Assembly: GCF_016406085.1 (NCBI RefSeq)
Contig: NZ_JAEHFJ010000002.1
Coordinates: 186,001-250,000, forward strand
Length of the DNA: 64,000 nucleotides
Direction of reading: 5' to 3'
Source of the DNA: Aureibaculum flavum
GTDB lineage: Bacteria; Bacteroidota; Bacteroidia; Flavobacteriales; Flavobacteriaceae
In this document: positions 24,901 to 33,500 of the stretch, one piece after another
Layout of the letters: each line of letters opens with the position of its first letter
How positions within the stretch are numbered: the stretch's first letter is position 1
The notes under the pieces: model-generated
Database searches by the model: none
Told to the model about the DNA's origin: nothing
Seen by the model: only the letters and a program-made list of their open reading frames with translations
Position numbers and translations under genes: made by a program

Positions 24901-27900
24901 ACTTTTTATTAAAACAAATAAAAATGAATACCAACCTAACGAATTTGTAAAATTACAATTAGGGTCGGCATCAGAAGATATTTCTGTAACGGTTACCGTT
25001 GTTAAAAAATATAATATCGTCGAGACTAAAATTGTAAAACTCTCTAATGAGATAAAAACCATATCTATACCTGTTAAACCTGAAGATCTTGGTGGTTTTA
25101 CCATACAATACCAGCTCGTAAATAACAATGCATTTAGCAATGGAAATTTAAATATTAATGTGCCCTATCCTAAAAAGGAATTGTTTATTGAGACTACTAC
25201 GTTCAGAGATAAATTACAACCAGGGCAAAACGAAACATGGAGTTTTAAAATAAAAGGAAACAAAAAAGACAAGGTGGCCGCAGAAGTATTGGCTTCTATG
25301 TATGATGCTTCTTTAGATGAATTTAGACCTCACAATTGGTATTTTAGTCCGTTAAACCAACGCTATTATTACAGTTACAACCAAAGTGCAGCAAGTCATA
25401 GTTTTGGGAATATTAATTTTAATATTGATCAAAAGAATTATAAGTATCACGGTTTTTCTAACCAAAATTACGACCAACTCAATTGGTTCGGATTTAGTTT
25501 AACGAATAGCTGGTTTAATAATAATTATTTAAACTCAATAAGAAGAAATCACGCACCAGATAGAGTTTCCTCATCTATAGATACAAATAAAGAGAAAGGC
25601 TACATCTATGGTAATGTTTCTGATGAGACTGGAGTATTGCCAGGTGTAACCGTATTAATTAAAGGAACTACTAATGGTGTTATAACCGATTTTGACGGTA
25701 ACTATAAAATAAAAGCTTCTCAGGGTGCAGTACTTGTTTTTATCTACATAGGATTTTACACTTCAGAAATTACGATTAAAGGTGATAACATATATAACAT
25801 ACGATTGAAAGCAGATGAACAAGCATTAGATGAAGTGGTTGTTACTGGTTATGGCAGTCAAAGACGAGAAAAAAAATCTGCAAGCAAAGCTTTAAGGGGA
25901 AGTGTTTCTGGTATTCAAGTAGTAGAAGACCAATTGGAGGTAGAAGAAACTGTAATGTATAATAGTGAAATACAACCACTGATGAGTCCTAAATTAGAAA
26001 GCGACAAGGATGGAGAAAAAAACAAAGAAAATAATCCTGTAGGTGGAGAACAATCACCTTTAAAAGGCATTGTTGCTCGTAAAAATCTGCAAGAAACCGC
26101 TTTTTTCTATCCACATTTAAAAACGGATAAAGATGGTAATGTAAGTTTTAATTTTACCATTCCTGAAAGTTTAACACGTTGGAATTTAAATCTTTTGGCA
26201 CACACCAAAGATATGGCAACGGCACAATCACGTTTGTCAACCGTTACTCAAAAAGAACTGATGGTAATGCCAAATCCACCTCGTTTTTTACGGGAAGGTG
26301 ATGAAATTGTTTTTGCTTCTAAAATTTCTAATTTAACGGAGAATACATTGGACGGAATTAGCGAATTACAATTGTTTGATGCCTTAACAGACAAACCCAT
26401 TGATGCCAAATTAGGGAATGCTGATAATCGTAAAACTTTTAGGGTAGACGCAAAAGGAAATGTCAATGTAAGTTGGACCTTAAAAATTCCATTTGACGTA
26501 CAAGCGGTAAAGTATAAAATTGTTGCTAAAGCGGGTGACTTTTCAGATGGTGAAGAAAATGCCTTACCTGTATTGTCAAACCGAATGTTAGTAACTGAAT
26601 CTTTACCTATGTGGTTACGTTCTAACGAAACCAGAACGTTTACCCTTGATAAGTTAAAGAACAATACCTCAACCAGCTTAAAACATCACAATTTAACCTT
26701 AGAAATAACTTCAAACCCAGCTTGGTATGCTGTTCAGGCCTTGCCGTATTTGATGGAATATCCTTATGAATGTGCAGAGCAAACTTTTTCTCGATACTAT
26801 TCAAATGCATTGGCTAGTCATATTGCCAATTCGAATCCACGGATTCAAGAGGTATTTAATCAATGGGCGTCAGCTGACGCATTAGTTTCTAATTTAGAGA
26901 AAAACCAAGAATTAAAATCGTTGATTATTCAAGAAACCCCTTGGTTACGAGATGCTCAATCGGAAACTGAACAGAAAAAACGTATCGCCTTATTATTCGA
27001 TTTGAATAAAATGAAAAACGAATTGGCCTCTGCCCTACGTAAATTAGAACAAGCTCAAATGAGCAATGGTGGTTTCCCTTGGTTTAAAGGAGCACGATAT
27101 CCTAATCGATATATTACACAACACATTGCGTCAGGCTTTGGTCATTTAAACAAATTAGGTGTTGCTAACCCTGAATCTAAACAAATGCTTAACAAAGCAG
27201 TAAAGTTTTTAGATGATGAAATTTTATCTGATTTCAATGAGCTTATAAAACAAGCTAGAAAAATTAAAGCCAGAGCCAAAACAAAAGCCGAAGGTGAACG
27301 CTTGGAAAAAGAGTTTTGGGCAAGTAATCATACCTATCATTTTCAAATTCAATATTTGTATATGCGTAGTTTTTATAAAGATATTACTATTCGTAACAAC
27401 GTTCAAACAGCTGTTGATTATTTTACCAATCAAGCTTATGAGTTTTGGAAAGACAACAACTTATACACGAAAGGAATGATTTCATTGGTTGCAAAAAGAA
27501 ATGATAAAACGGCAGTTGCTAATAAAATAATAACTTCACTAAAAGAAAATTCAATATCAAGTCAAGAGCTGGGAATGTATTGGAAAGAGAACACCGCTAG
27601 TTGGTATTGGTATCAAGCTCCAATCGAAACACAAGCATTATTGATAGAAGCTTTTACAGAAGTTGAAGGGGATACAAAAACCATTGACGAACTTAAGGTT
27701 TGGTTGTTAAAGAATAAACAAACCAACCGTTGGAAAACAACAAAAGCGACTACAGAAGCTGTTTATGCTTTACTACTGCAAGGTACAAATTGGTTGGAAG
27801 TAACCGAATTTGTAGACATCACTATTGGTGATCAAAAAATTGACCCTTTACAATTGGAAGATACGAAAGTAGAAGCAGGAACAGGTTATTTTAAAACGTC

Positions 27901-28450
27901 ATGGAAAGGTGAAGAGATAAAAGAAAGTATGGCAACTGTAACTTTGAGTAAAAAAACAGAAGGTGTTGCTTGGGGAGCATTGTATTGGCAGTATTTTGAG
28001 GATTTAGATAAAATAACTTCAGCCAAAACACCATTGCAATTGTCTAAAAAACTATTCCTAAAAAAGAATAGCGATAAAGGTGAAGAGCTTACAATAATTA
28101 CTGAAGCAACCGATTTAAAATTGGGTGATTTAGTTCGTGTTCGAATAGAATTAAAAGTGGATAGAACCATGGAGTTTGTGCATATGAAAGATATGCGTGC
28201 TGCAGGGTTTGAACCAATAAATGTACTATCACAATACAAATGGCAAGACAATTTAGGCTATTACGAAAGCACCAAAGATGCAGCCACTAATTTCTTTTTT
28301 GACTATTTACCAAAAGGTGTTTACGTTTTTGAATACAACTTACGTGTAAATAATAAAGGTGATTTCTCTAATGGTATAACAACCATTCAAAGTATGTACG
28401 CACCCGAGTTTAGTAGTCATAGTGAAGGTGTACGGGTAAATGTTAAGTAA
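21974..28450 (+). CDS. alpha-2-macroglobulin-like protein with embedded carboxypeptidase-regulatory/TonB-box module
   Basis: This 2158-residue secreted or lipid-free periplasmic protein has signal peptide MQKSITILTMILLFSTTIEA. The ATG at 21974 is preferred because the longer frame puts this signal 36 residues inside. The N-terminal part (to about 180) looks helical/TPR-like. The macroglobulin MG2 block SIYRPGQTVYFKGIA begins near 596. A thioester-type CAEQ is at residues 1600-1603 (YECAEQTFSRYYSNAL), followed by the alpha-alpha barrel region. Residues about 1209-1320 hold a CarboxypepD_reg-like beta-sandwich (GVLPGVTVLIKGTTNGVITD) and LDEVVVTGYG, the TonB-box of SusC-type receptors, starting at 1285, but no beta-barrel follows. 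Macroglobulins trap proteases by large conformational change, so it may protect the cell envelope. The module arrangement is unusual but the frame is intact. Confidence 0.88.
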   Translation: MQKSITILTMILLFSTTIEAQPTDNYSEAWYKVESHELEGLPKSALAEVEKIYKKAKKDKNDPQLVKALLYISKFALTLEEDAQLNTIINLKKEATKSKFPTKNILESIIADIYWQYFQQNRYKFYNRTNTSEKVDTLDFRTWDLQTIFEETHHHFQASLINSISLQETDLTAYNAILHLQGNSKVYRPTLYDFLAHRAIDFYKTDERNLKRPAYKFEIDNAALLAPNSDFTKTQLFAKDSLSQQLHALRLYKNLTLSHAKDKDPTALVTLTLERLDFVRTNAVFSNKDAVYFHTLNALKKQHNKHEIVTEIDYKIAVYLDSQANAYDPITNNNQWKRKEALKVCEDAMALFPKSTGAEKCKSLQSQILNPSLQITAEKFTPIHKPAKLLVTYKNTDQLYFIALKISKSQQKMFSEIYQDDKKIAFIKKLKVIKTWNSTLKNESDYLQHTTEVLLPELEGGNYMIFTSVNETISDQFTFGHTFTQVTDIALVENTLEGNKIYQIVDRNTGKPIKDARVNIKNYNTGRYNKAINRTLTTNKNGQVFFKNNVYRNNVVITVNYKNDEATFGDYYLYETHKPVINENKSARIFLFTDRSIYRPGQTVYFKGIAVASEDNKSHAIDGKEVTVKLNDVNYQEVKSFTFKTNEFGSFSGEFILPNTGLTGNFNIYASSSYHFGNSLNGNSHFSVEEYKRPKFETEFKPVTETYRVNDTVTINGTANAFAGSTITDAKVTYRVFRTAQFPRWCWWYYNDYSNNSESQEITHGETTTDASGNYKIAFKSIPDIKIDPSNQPTFNYKVLADVTDINGETRSTETTVNVGYHALTLAISMPDKLEKSDKNHTINLQSNNLNGEFVAAKGNLKIYKLVAPKFVLRARPWEAPDYQSFSEAAFKKLFPHEAYQKENDSNTWKQGKLVFETTFNTEKEKDLKLKNISKWVSGLYIVIAESEDKFKQAVKDEFRFEVFNTNDKVVSDKQLLFIKTNKNEYQPNEFVKLQLGSASEDISVTVTVVKKYNIVETKIVKLSNEIKTISIPVKPEDLGGFTIQYQLVNNNAFSNGNLNINVPYPKKELFIETTTFRDKLQPGQNETWSFKIKGNKKDKVAAEVLASMYDASLDEFRPHNWYFSPLNQRYYYSYNQSAASHSFGNINFNIDQKNYKYHGFSNQNYDQLNWFGFSLTNSWFNNNYLNSIRRNHAPDRVSSSIDTNKEKGYIYGNVSDETGVLPGVTVLIKGTTNGVITDFDGNYKIKASQGAVLVFIYIGFYTSEITIKGDNIYNIRLKADEQALDEVVVTGYGSQRREKKSASKALRGSVSGIQVVEDQLEVEETVMYNSEIQPLMSPKLESDKDGEKNKENNPVGGEQSPLKGIVARKNLQETAFFYPHLKTDKDGNVSFNFTIPESLTRWNLNLLAHTKDMATAQSRLSTVTQKELMVMPNPPRFLREGDEIVFASKISNLTENTLDGISELQLFDALTDKPIDAKLGNADNRKTFRVDAKGNVNVSWTLKIPFDVQAVKYKIVAKAGDFSDGEENALPVLSNRMLVTESLPMWLRSNETRTFTLDKLKNNTSTSLKHHNLTLEITSNPAWYAVQALPYLMEYPYECAEQTFSRYYSNALASHIANSNPRIQEVFNQWASADALVSNLEKNQELKSLIIQETPWLRDAQSETEQKKRIALLFDLNKMKNELASALRKLEQAQMSNGGFPWFKGARYPNRYITQHIASGFGHLNKLGVANPESKQMLNKAVKFLDDEILSDFNELIKQARKIKARAKTKAEGERLEKEFWASNHTYHFQIQYLYMRSFYKDITIRNNVQTAVDYFTNQAYEFWKDNNLYTKGMISLVAKRNDKTAVANKIITSLKENSISSQELGMYWKENTASWYWYQAPIETQALLIEAFTEVEGDTKTIDELKVWLLKNKQTNRWKTTKATTEAVYALLLQGTNWLEVTEFVDITIGDQKIDPLQLEDTKVEAGTGYFKTSWKGEEIKESMATVTLSKKTEGVAWGALYWQYFEDLDKITSAKTPLQLSKKLFLKKNSDKGEELTIITEATDLKLGDLVRVRIELKVDRTMEFVHMKDMRAAGFEPINVLSQYKWQDNLGYYESTKDAATNFFFDYLPKGVYVFEYNLRVNNKGDFSNGITTIQSMYAPEFSSHSEGVRVNVK

Positions 28451-28456
28451 AACCCC

Positions 28457-28504
28457 CTCAAGGGGACAGTAGTTACCTAATTACTTTAGTATTGTCCCCT
28501 TGAG
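28457..28504. repeat. 11-bp inverted repeat (CTCAAGGGGAC ... GTCCCCTTGAG)
   Basis: CTCAAGGGGAC at 28457-28467 is perfectly matched by GTCCCCTTGAG at 28494-28504, with a 26-nt A/T-rich loop. It starts just after the macroglobulin stop and runs into the family-A dispersed repeat at 28493. No T-tract follows, so a terminator role is weak. Confidence 0.55.
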
Positions 28505-28569
28505 CCTGATGAGAAACAAAATATATTTTGTTTAGAAATTATCGAGCGAAGCTCTTAGGGATGTTTATA
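28493..28569. repeat. dispersed intergenic repeat, family A (copy 1)
   Basis: This 77-bp sequence (TGTCCCCTTGAG, then ATATATTTTGTTT, then GAGCGAAGCTCTTAGGGATGTTTA) aligns over its length with 61100-61175. It lies in the gap between the macroglobulin gene and the nuclease-like gene. The ACAAAATATATTTTGT core is a perfect palindrome. Confidence 0.7.
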
Positions 28570-28579
28570 AATTATATTA

Positions 28580-29521
28580 ATGATAAAAAAAATAATTAAT
28601 TTTTCACTAAAGCTAGGAATAGTAGTTGCACTCTTGACATCAATATTGCCAAACATCTTTCCCAATTATTGGCTTATTGATATTATGTCAAACTTTAAGC
28701 TGCAAATAGGAATCTTTCTAATCGTAGTGCTGGTACTTAACTTAAGTACCAAAAAAAGTAAGGTTATTACGATTATTTCCATTCTACTGATAACTTGGAA
28801 CCTGTCTTTTTTATACACGCTTTATTTCCCAAGTAAACTTGGAGTTATACACAAGCAAAGAGGTACAACAATTGTGAGTATCAATTTACTTTCTAGTAAC
28901 AATGATTCTGAAAAAGTCATAAACTTTATAAAAGATAAAAATCCCGACATCTTAATTTTACTTGAATATAATTCAAAGTGGGAAGCTTTTTTAAGTGACA
29001 TAACGGAGCAGTATACTTTTAAAAAACGGGTACTTCGTAACGACAATTTCGGAATTGGATACTTTAGTAAGATAGCCTCAGAAACATCCGTTTTGAGCTT
29101 TGATTCATCAAAAGTTCCATCTATTGTGGCTCGCCTAAAAATTGATAACAATCCCATAGATATAATTGCAACGCACCCTTTTCCTCCAATGGGTAAAAGA
29201 AACTTTGATATTCGAAATGCCCATTTTAAGAACCTAGAAAAAAAGACGAAGGAGCTTTCTGAAAATTTAATTATCATAGGCGATTTAAACACCTCTTCTT
29301 ATTCAAAACACTTTAAAGATTTATTATTAAACACGAATTTAAGAGATTCGCGAAATGGATTAGGGATACTACCCACTTGGCCAACAATGTTTACTACCTT
29401 AAATACCACTCTAGATCATGCTTTGATAAGTAAGGCTATTGGCGTAATAGATCGTGGTACTGGGCCTAATATTGGTTCAGATCATTTACCTATCTTTATG
29501 GAGTTCAGAATTAAGGAATAA
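28580..29521 (+). CDS. endonuclease/exonuclease/phosphatase-family protein, membrane-anchored
   Basis: This 313-residue protein has two or three hydrophobic segments in its first 90 residues (LGIVVALLTSILPNIF, IGIFLIVVLVLNLS, and a third near 75). An exo-endo-phos domain follows. The landmarks are ILLEYNSKWEAF, ATHPFPPMG, IIGDLNTSSYS and a C-terminal LDHALISK with IGSDHLPIF. The GDLN and SDHLPI motifs supply metal-binding and catalytic Asp/His. The membrane anchor places the catalytic part probably outside the inner membrane, so the substrate could be extracellular DNA or a phospholipid/phosphate ester. It stands alone upstream of the cold-shock gene. Confidence 0.8.
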   Translation: MIKKIINFSLKLGIVVALLTSILPNIFPNYWLIDIMSNFKLQIGIFLIVVLVLNLSTKKSKVITIISILLITWNLSFLYTLYFPSKLGVIHKQRGTTIVSINLLSSNNDSEKVINFIKDKNPDILILLEYNSKWEAFLSDITEQYTFKKRVLRNDNFGIGYFSKIASETSVLSFDSSKVPSIVARLKIDNNPIDIIATHPFPPMGKRNFDIRNAHFKNLEKKTKELSENLIIIGDLNTSSYSKHFKDLLLNTNLRDSRNGLGILPTWPTMFTTLNTTLDHALISKAIGVIDRGTGPNIGSDHLPIFMEFRIKE

Positions 29522-29593
29522 AAAGAATGCATTTAATTCTTTGGCACCATATTTGCATACTACTAAGTAATTAATAATAAATTATAAATAATT

Positions 29594-29785
29594 ATGAGTA
29601 AAGGAACAGTAAAGTTCTTCAACGACGCCAAAGGATTTGGCTTTGTAACTGAAGAAGGTTCAAACAAAGAACATTTCGTTCACATTTCTGGATTAATCGA
29701 TGAAATTCGCGAAGGCGATGAAGTTGAGTTCGATTTAGAAGAAGGAAGAAAAGGTTTAAACGCAGTAAATGTAAAAGTTATATAA
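29594..29785 (+). CDS. cold-shock protein, CspA family
   Basis: This 63-residue single cold-shock domain has RNP1 KGFGFVTEE and RNP2 EHFVHISGL, both intact, preceded by the family start SKGTVKFFNDA. It binds single-stranded RNA or DNA and acts as an RNA chaperone. A compact hairpin with T-tract follows 34 bp after the stop. A leader of about 70 nt separates it from the nuclease-like gene. Confidence 0.95.
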   Translation: MSKGTVKFFNDAKGFGFVTEEGSNKEHFVHISGLIDEIREGDEVEFDLEEGRKGLNAVNVKVI

Positions 29786-29818
29786 CATATATATATTACT
29801 AGTTAAAATTAAAGAAAA

Positions 29819-29856
29819 GTCCATCATCCCGAAACTTCGGGAGATGGGCTTTTTTA
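29819..29856 (+). terminator. rho-independent terminator after the cold-shock gene
   Basis: A stem with core CCCGAA / TTCGGG, extended by CCATC and GATGG, is followed by GGGCTTTTTTA. It is correctly placed for the cold-shock gene. The remainder of the 208-bp gap to 29993 is AT-rich with no other signal. Confidence 0.85.
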
Positions 29857-29993
29857 TTGTAAAAAATTGTATGTTATAACAATTTTAAAGCTAACCCCAT
29901 TGATATCAATACTATAAAAACAATTAACATTTAACCAATACTACGTTACTATTCTTATCGTTTATAATAGGACAATACAAAATAAGTGGAAAT

Positions 29994-30521
29994 ATGTTTG
30001 AAGACGACGATGATGACTATAAGTCTCACGAGGAAATAGAAAAAATGCCCATCTATAAAAAAGCGTGGGAAATTATGTTACTAGGTAGAAAAATTGGAAG
30101 TTTAGTTTCAAAGGATGATGTTGAAACTGCTGATGAAGCCGAAGGTGAAATGTTAGAAAACTACGCTACTTACATCATCGAAAATGCTTTAATGATACCT
30201 GCAAAAATTGCTGGAGCAGAAGGAGCTAACATCTATGATATTAGAATGGAAAATGCAGCTATTATAAGAAAATCAGCTCGTGAAATTTTAACCAGTTGTT
30301 CTGGTATGCAGCTATGTGGTTACCAAGACAATGACTATATAGAATTATTAAGAAACGAAATTGAAGAATTCCGCGTCATCTTTGCTGAATGGGTCACTAG
30401 TTTTGATCCAAATAACTATATGATTGACCGTTGGGGATTGTTTAATCCTCCCGGCGTAAATTATAATGACTATGACCCAGATGACGATATGTCATTTGAC
30501 CCAGATGACTTTTTTGAATAA
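29994..30521 (+). CDS. acidic conserved protein, function unknown
   Basis: This 175-residue protein has acidic ends (MFEDDDDDYKSHEEIE and a C-terminal DYDPDDDMSFDPDDFFE). The helical middle includes IPAKIAGAEGANIYDIRMENA and a CSGMQLCGY pair of cysteines. It has no signal peptide or membrane segment. I do not recognise a family with known function. Its stop lies 3 bp from the stop of the convergent dnaE gene, with no terminator between. Confidence 0.6.
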   Translation: MFEDDDDDYKSHEEIEKMPIYKKAWEIMLLGRKIGSLVSKDDVETADEAEGEMLENYATYIIENALMIPAKIAGAEGANIYDIRMENAAIIRKSAREILTSCSGMQLCGYQDNDYIELLRNEIEEFRVIFAEWVTSFDPNNYMIDRWGLFNPPGVNYNDYDPDDDMSFDPDDFFE

Positions 30522-30524
30522 ATC

Positions 30525-33500
30525 TTAGTTTAATTTATACCGTAAATTACGCGTATCTAATTCATTCAATAAATCTTGAGATATTTTGACTTTGGCAGAT
30601 CTACTAGGCATTTGAAGCTTCAATTTTTCTTCACGATCAAATACTAAAAAGTTCAATACATCTTTACCTTTATGGTCTTCTAAAATTTCTTCCAAGGTAT
30701 TTATCCTTTGGTCAGTAAGCTCTAATATATCCAATTGTAACGTCAGCTTATTGGCCAAAAGATCTAACACATCTTGTAACATTTGTATGTTATTGAATTG
30801 TATACGAACATCACCTTCTCTCCATCCTTTACGGACAGAAATTTTGACATGCAAAAAAGAATTGGGTATTAAAAAATGCTTATACCTTAAATATTCCTCG
30901 CCAAACATTCTAAACTCATAGGCTTCTGAATAATCTTCTATTGTAAATAATGCCCAGCCTTTACCATTTTTTGAAACTCTATGTTGTACGTCAGTAACAA
31001 TACCCGCAATAGTTAAATCTTTATTTACTAAACTTGGTAAATCATTAAAGGAACTGATAGGAGCATTGCAAAAATATTTTATTTCTGTTTTAAAATCGTC
31101 TAATGGGTGACCTGAAATATAGATACCAATCATCTCTTTTTCTTTTGCTAATTTCTCCATAACTCCCCAAGGTTCACAATCTGGAATTATAGGTTCTTCA
31201 AATTGAATTTCTGAAGTTTCACCAAACATAGAAATCTGTGCTGAGTTTTTATTTTCTTGGTATTTATGTCCAAAACGAATGGCTCTTTCAATAAAGGTTT
31301 GTCCACGTTCATCATGTTCAAAATATTGAGCCCTGTGGGTTTCTATAAATGAATCAAATGCACCCGCTAACACTAATCCGTCAAAGGCTTTTTTATTGGT
31401 AGACCGTAAATCTACACGTTTGGCCATATCAAAAATTGAAGTATAAGGACCATTCTCTTTACGTTCAGAAACAATGGCTTCTACAGCATTAGCCCCAACC
31501 CCTCTAACGGCTCCCATTCCGAACCGGATGGCACCTTCATTATTTACGGCAAACTTGTAAAAAGATTCGTTAACATCTGGACTTAACACCTCAATACCCG
31601 CACGTCTACATTCATCCATAAAGAACGTAACCTGCTTAATATCATTCATATTATTTGACAATACCGCCGCCATATATTCCGCAGGATAATGTGCTTTTAA
31701 ATACGCCGTTTGATATGCTATATAAGCATAACATGTTGAGTGAGATTTGTTAAAGGCATAGGCAGCAAAAGCTTCCCAATCTTTCCAAATTTTTTCTAAT
31801 GCATCTTCTGGATGTCCATTTTTAGTACCTCCAGCTATAAATTTTGGTTTTAATTTTTCAAGTAAAGCAAATATTTTTTTACCCATCGCCTTACGCAAAC
31901 CATCGGCTTCACCTTTGGTAAACCCAGCTAATTTTTGAGACAGTAACATTACTTGCTCTTGGTATACCGTTACCCCATACGTTTCCTTAAGGTATTCTTC
32001 CATTTCTGGAAGATCATATTCAATAGCTTCCGTACCGTGTTTACGATTAATAAACAAAGGTATATACTCCATTGGCCCTGGTCTATACAAGGCATTCATC
32101 GCAATTAAATCAGCAAACTCCGTCGGTCGTAAAGACTTCATATGCTTCTGCATTCCAGGTGATTCATACTGAAAAATACCTACCGTTTCTCCACGTTGAA
32201 AGAGCTCATACGTCTTCACATCATCTAATGGAAATTCATCAGGATCTAAATCAACACCATGAATCGCTTTAATTATTTTTACCGCATCTTTAATTAAGGT
32301 TAATGTTTTTAACCCTAAAAAATCCATTTTTAGTAGGCCGGCATCTTCAACAACATTATTATCAAACTGAGTTACATAAAGATCAGAACCTTTAGCTGTT
32401 GCTACGGGTATTAAATTGGTAATATCTTCAGGAGTAATAATGACACCACAAGCGTGTGTACCTGTATTACGAACGGATCCTTCTAAAGCAACGGCTTGCG
32501 TAATAGTCTCTGCGACAATACCATGACCCTCTGCCAAATTCCGTAGTTCATTTACATTGACAACCTCTTCACTTCGTAACGCTTTTATTTTGGCAATACT
32601 TTTTGGATCTTCTCCAAAAATGTGAGCCAACTTTGTATTTGGTATTAATTTAGCAATTCTATCAGCATCTTGTAAAGGCAAGTCTAATACACGAGCTGTA
32701 TCTCGTATAGAAGATTTGGCCGCCATTGTACCATAGGTGATAATTTGAGCCACTTGACTGGCTCCATATTTTTCAATTACAAAATCTATTACTTTCTGTC
32801 TACCTTCATCATCAAAATCAATATCAATATCGGGTAATGAAACACGATCGGGATTTAAAAAACGCTCAAAAAGTAAGTCATACTTAATAGGGTCAATATT
32901 TGTAATCCACAAACAATAAGCCACTGCCGAACCTGCCGCAGAACCACGACCTGGACCCACAGACACTCCCATCTTTCGAGCCTCCAGAATAAAATCCCAT
33001 ACAATTAAGAAATATCCAGGATATCCAGTTTTTTCAATAATTTCTAATTCAAAATCAAGACGTTCTTGCTTTTCTTTATCTAATTTTCCATATCGTTTTT
33101 CGGCACCTTCAAAAGTTAAATGCTTTAAAAATGCATTTTCTCCTCTTACACCACCATCTTCAGCATCTTTTGGATCTACAAACTGTTCAGGAATGTCAAA
33201 TTTAGGAAGTAACACATCGCGTTGCAACGTATACACCTCAATTTTATCGACAATTTCTTCAATATTAACAATAGCTTCAGGCGTATGACGAAACAATTGT
33301 TTCATCTCTTCTTGACTCTTAAAATAATATTCTTCATTCGGCAAACCATAACGGAAGCCTCTTCCCCTACCCTTTGGTGTAGCTACTTTTTCACCATCTT
33401 TTACACACAGTAAAATATCATGCGAATCAGCATCGGACTTATTAATGTAATAGGTGTTGTTAGCAGCTATTAATTTTATATCATGTTTTTTTGAGAAATC

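Noticed and set aside
24673-25140. 155-codon minus-strand ORF inside the macroglobulin gene (also 26248-26664 and 27886-28251)
   Set aside because: These lie antisense within a gene with a clear domain structure and have no recognisable motif. They are frame shadows of an AT-rich long gene.
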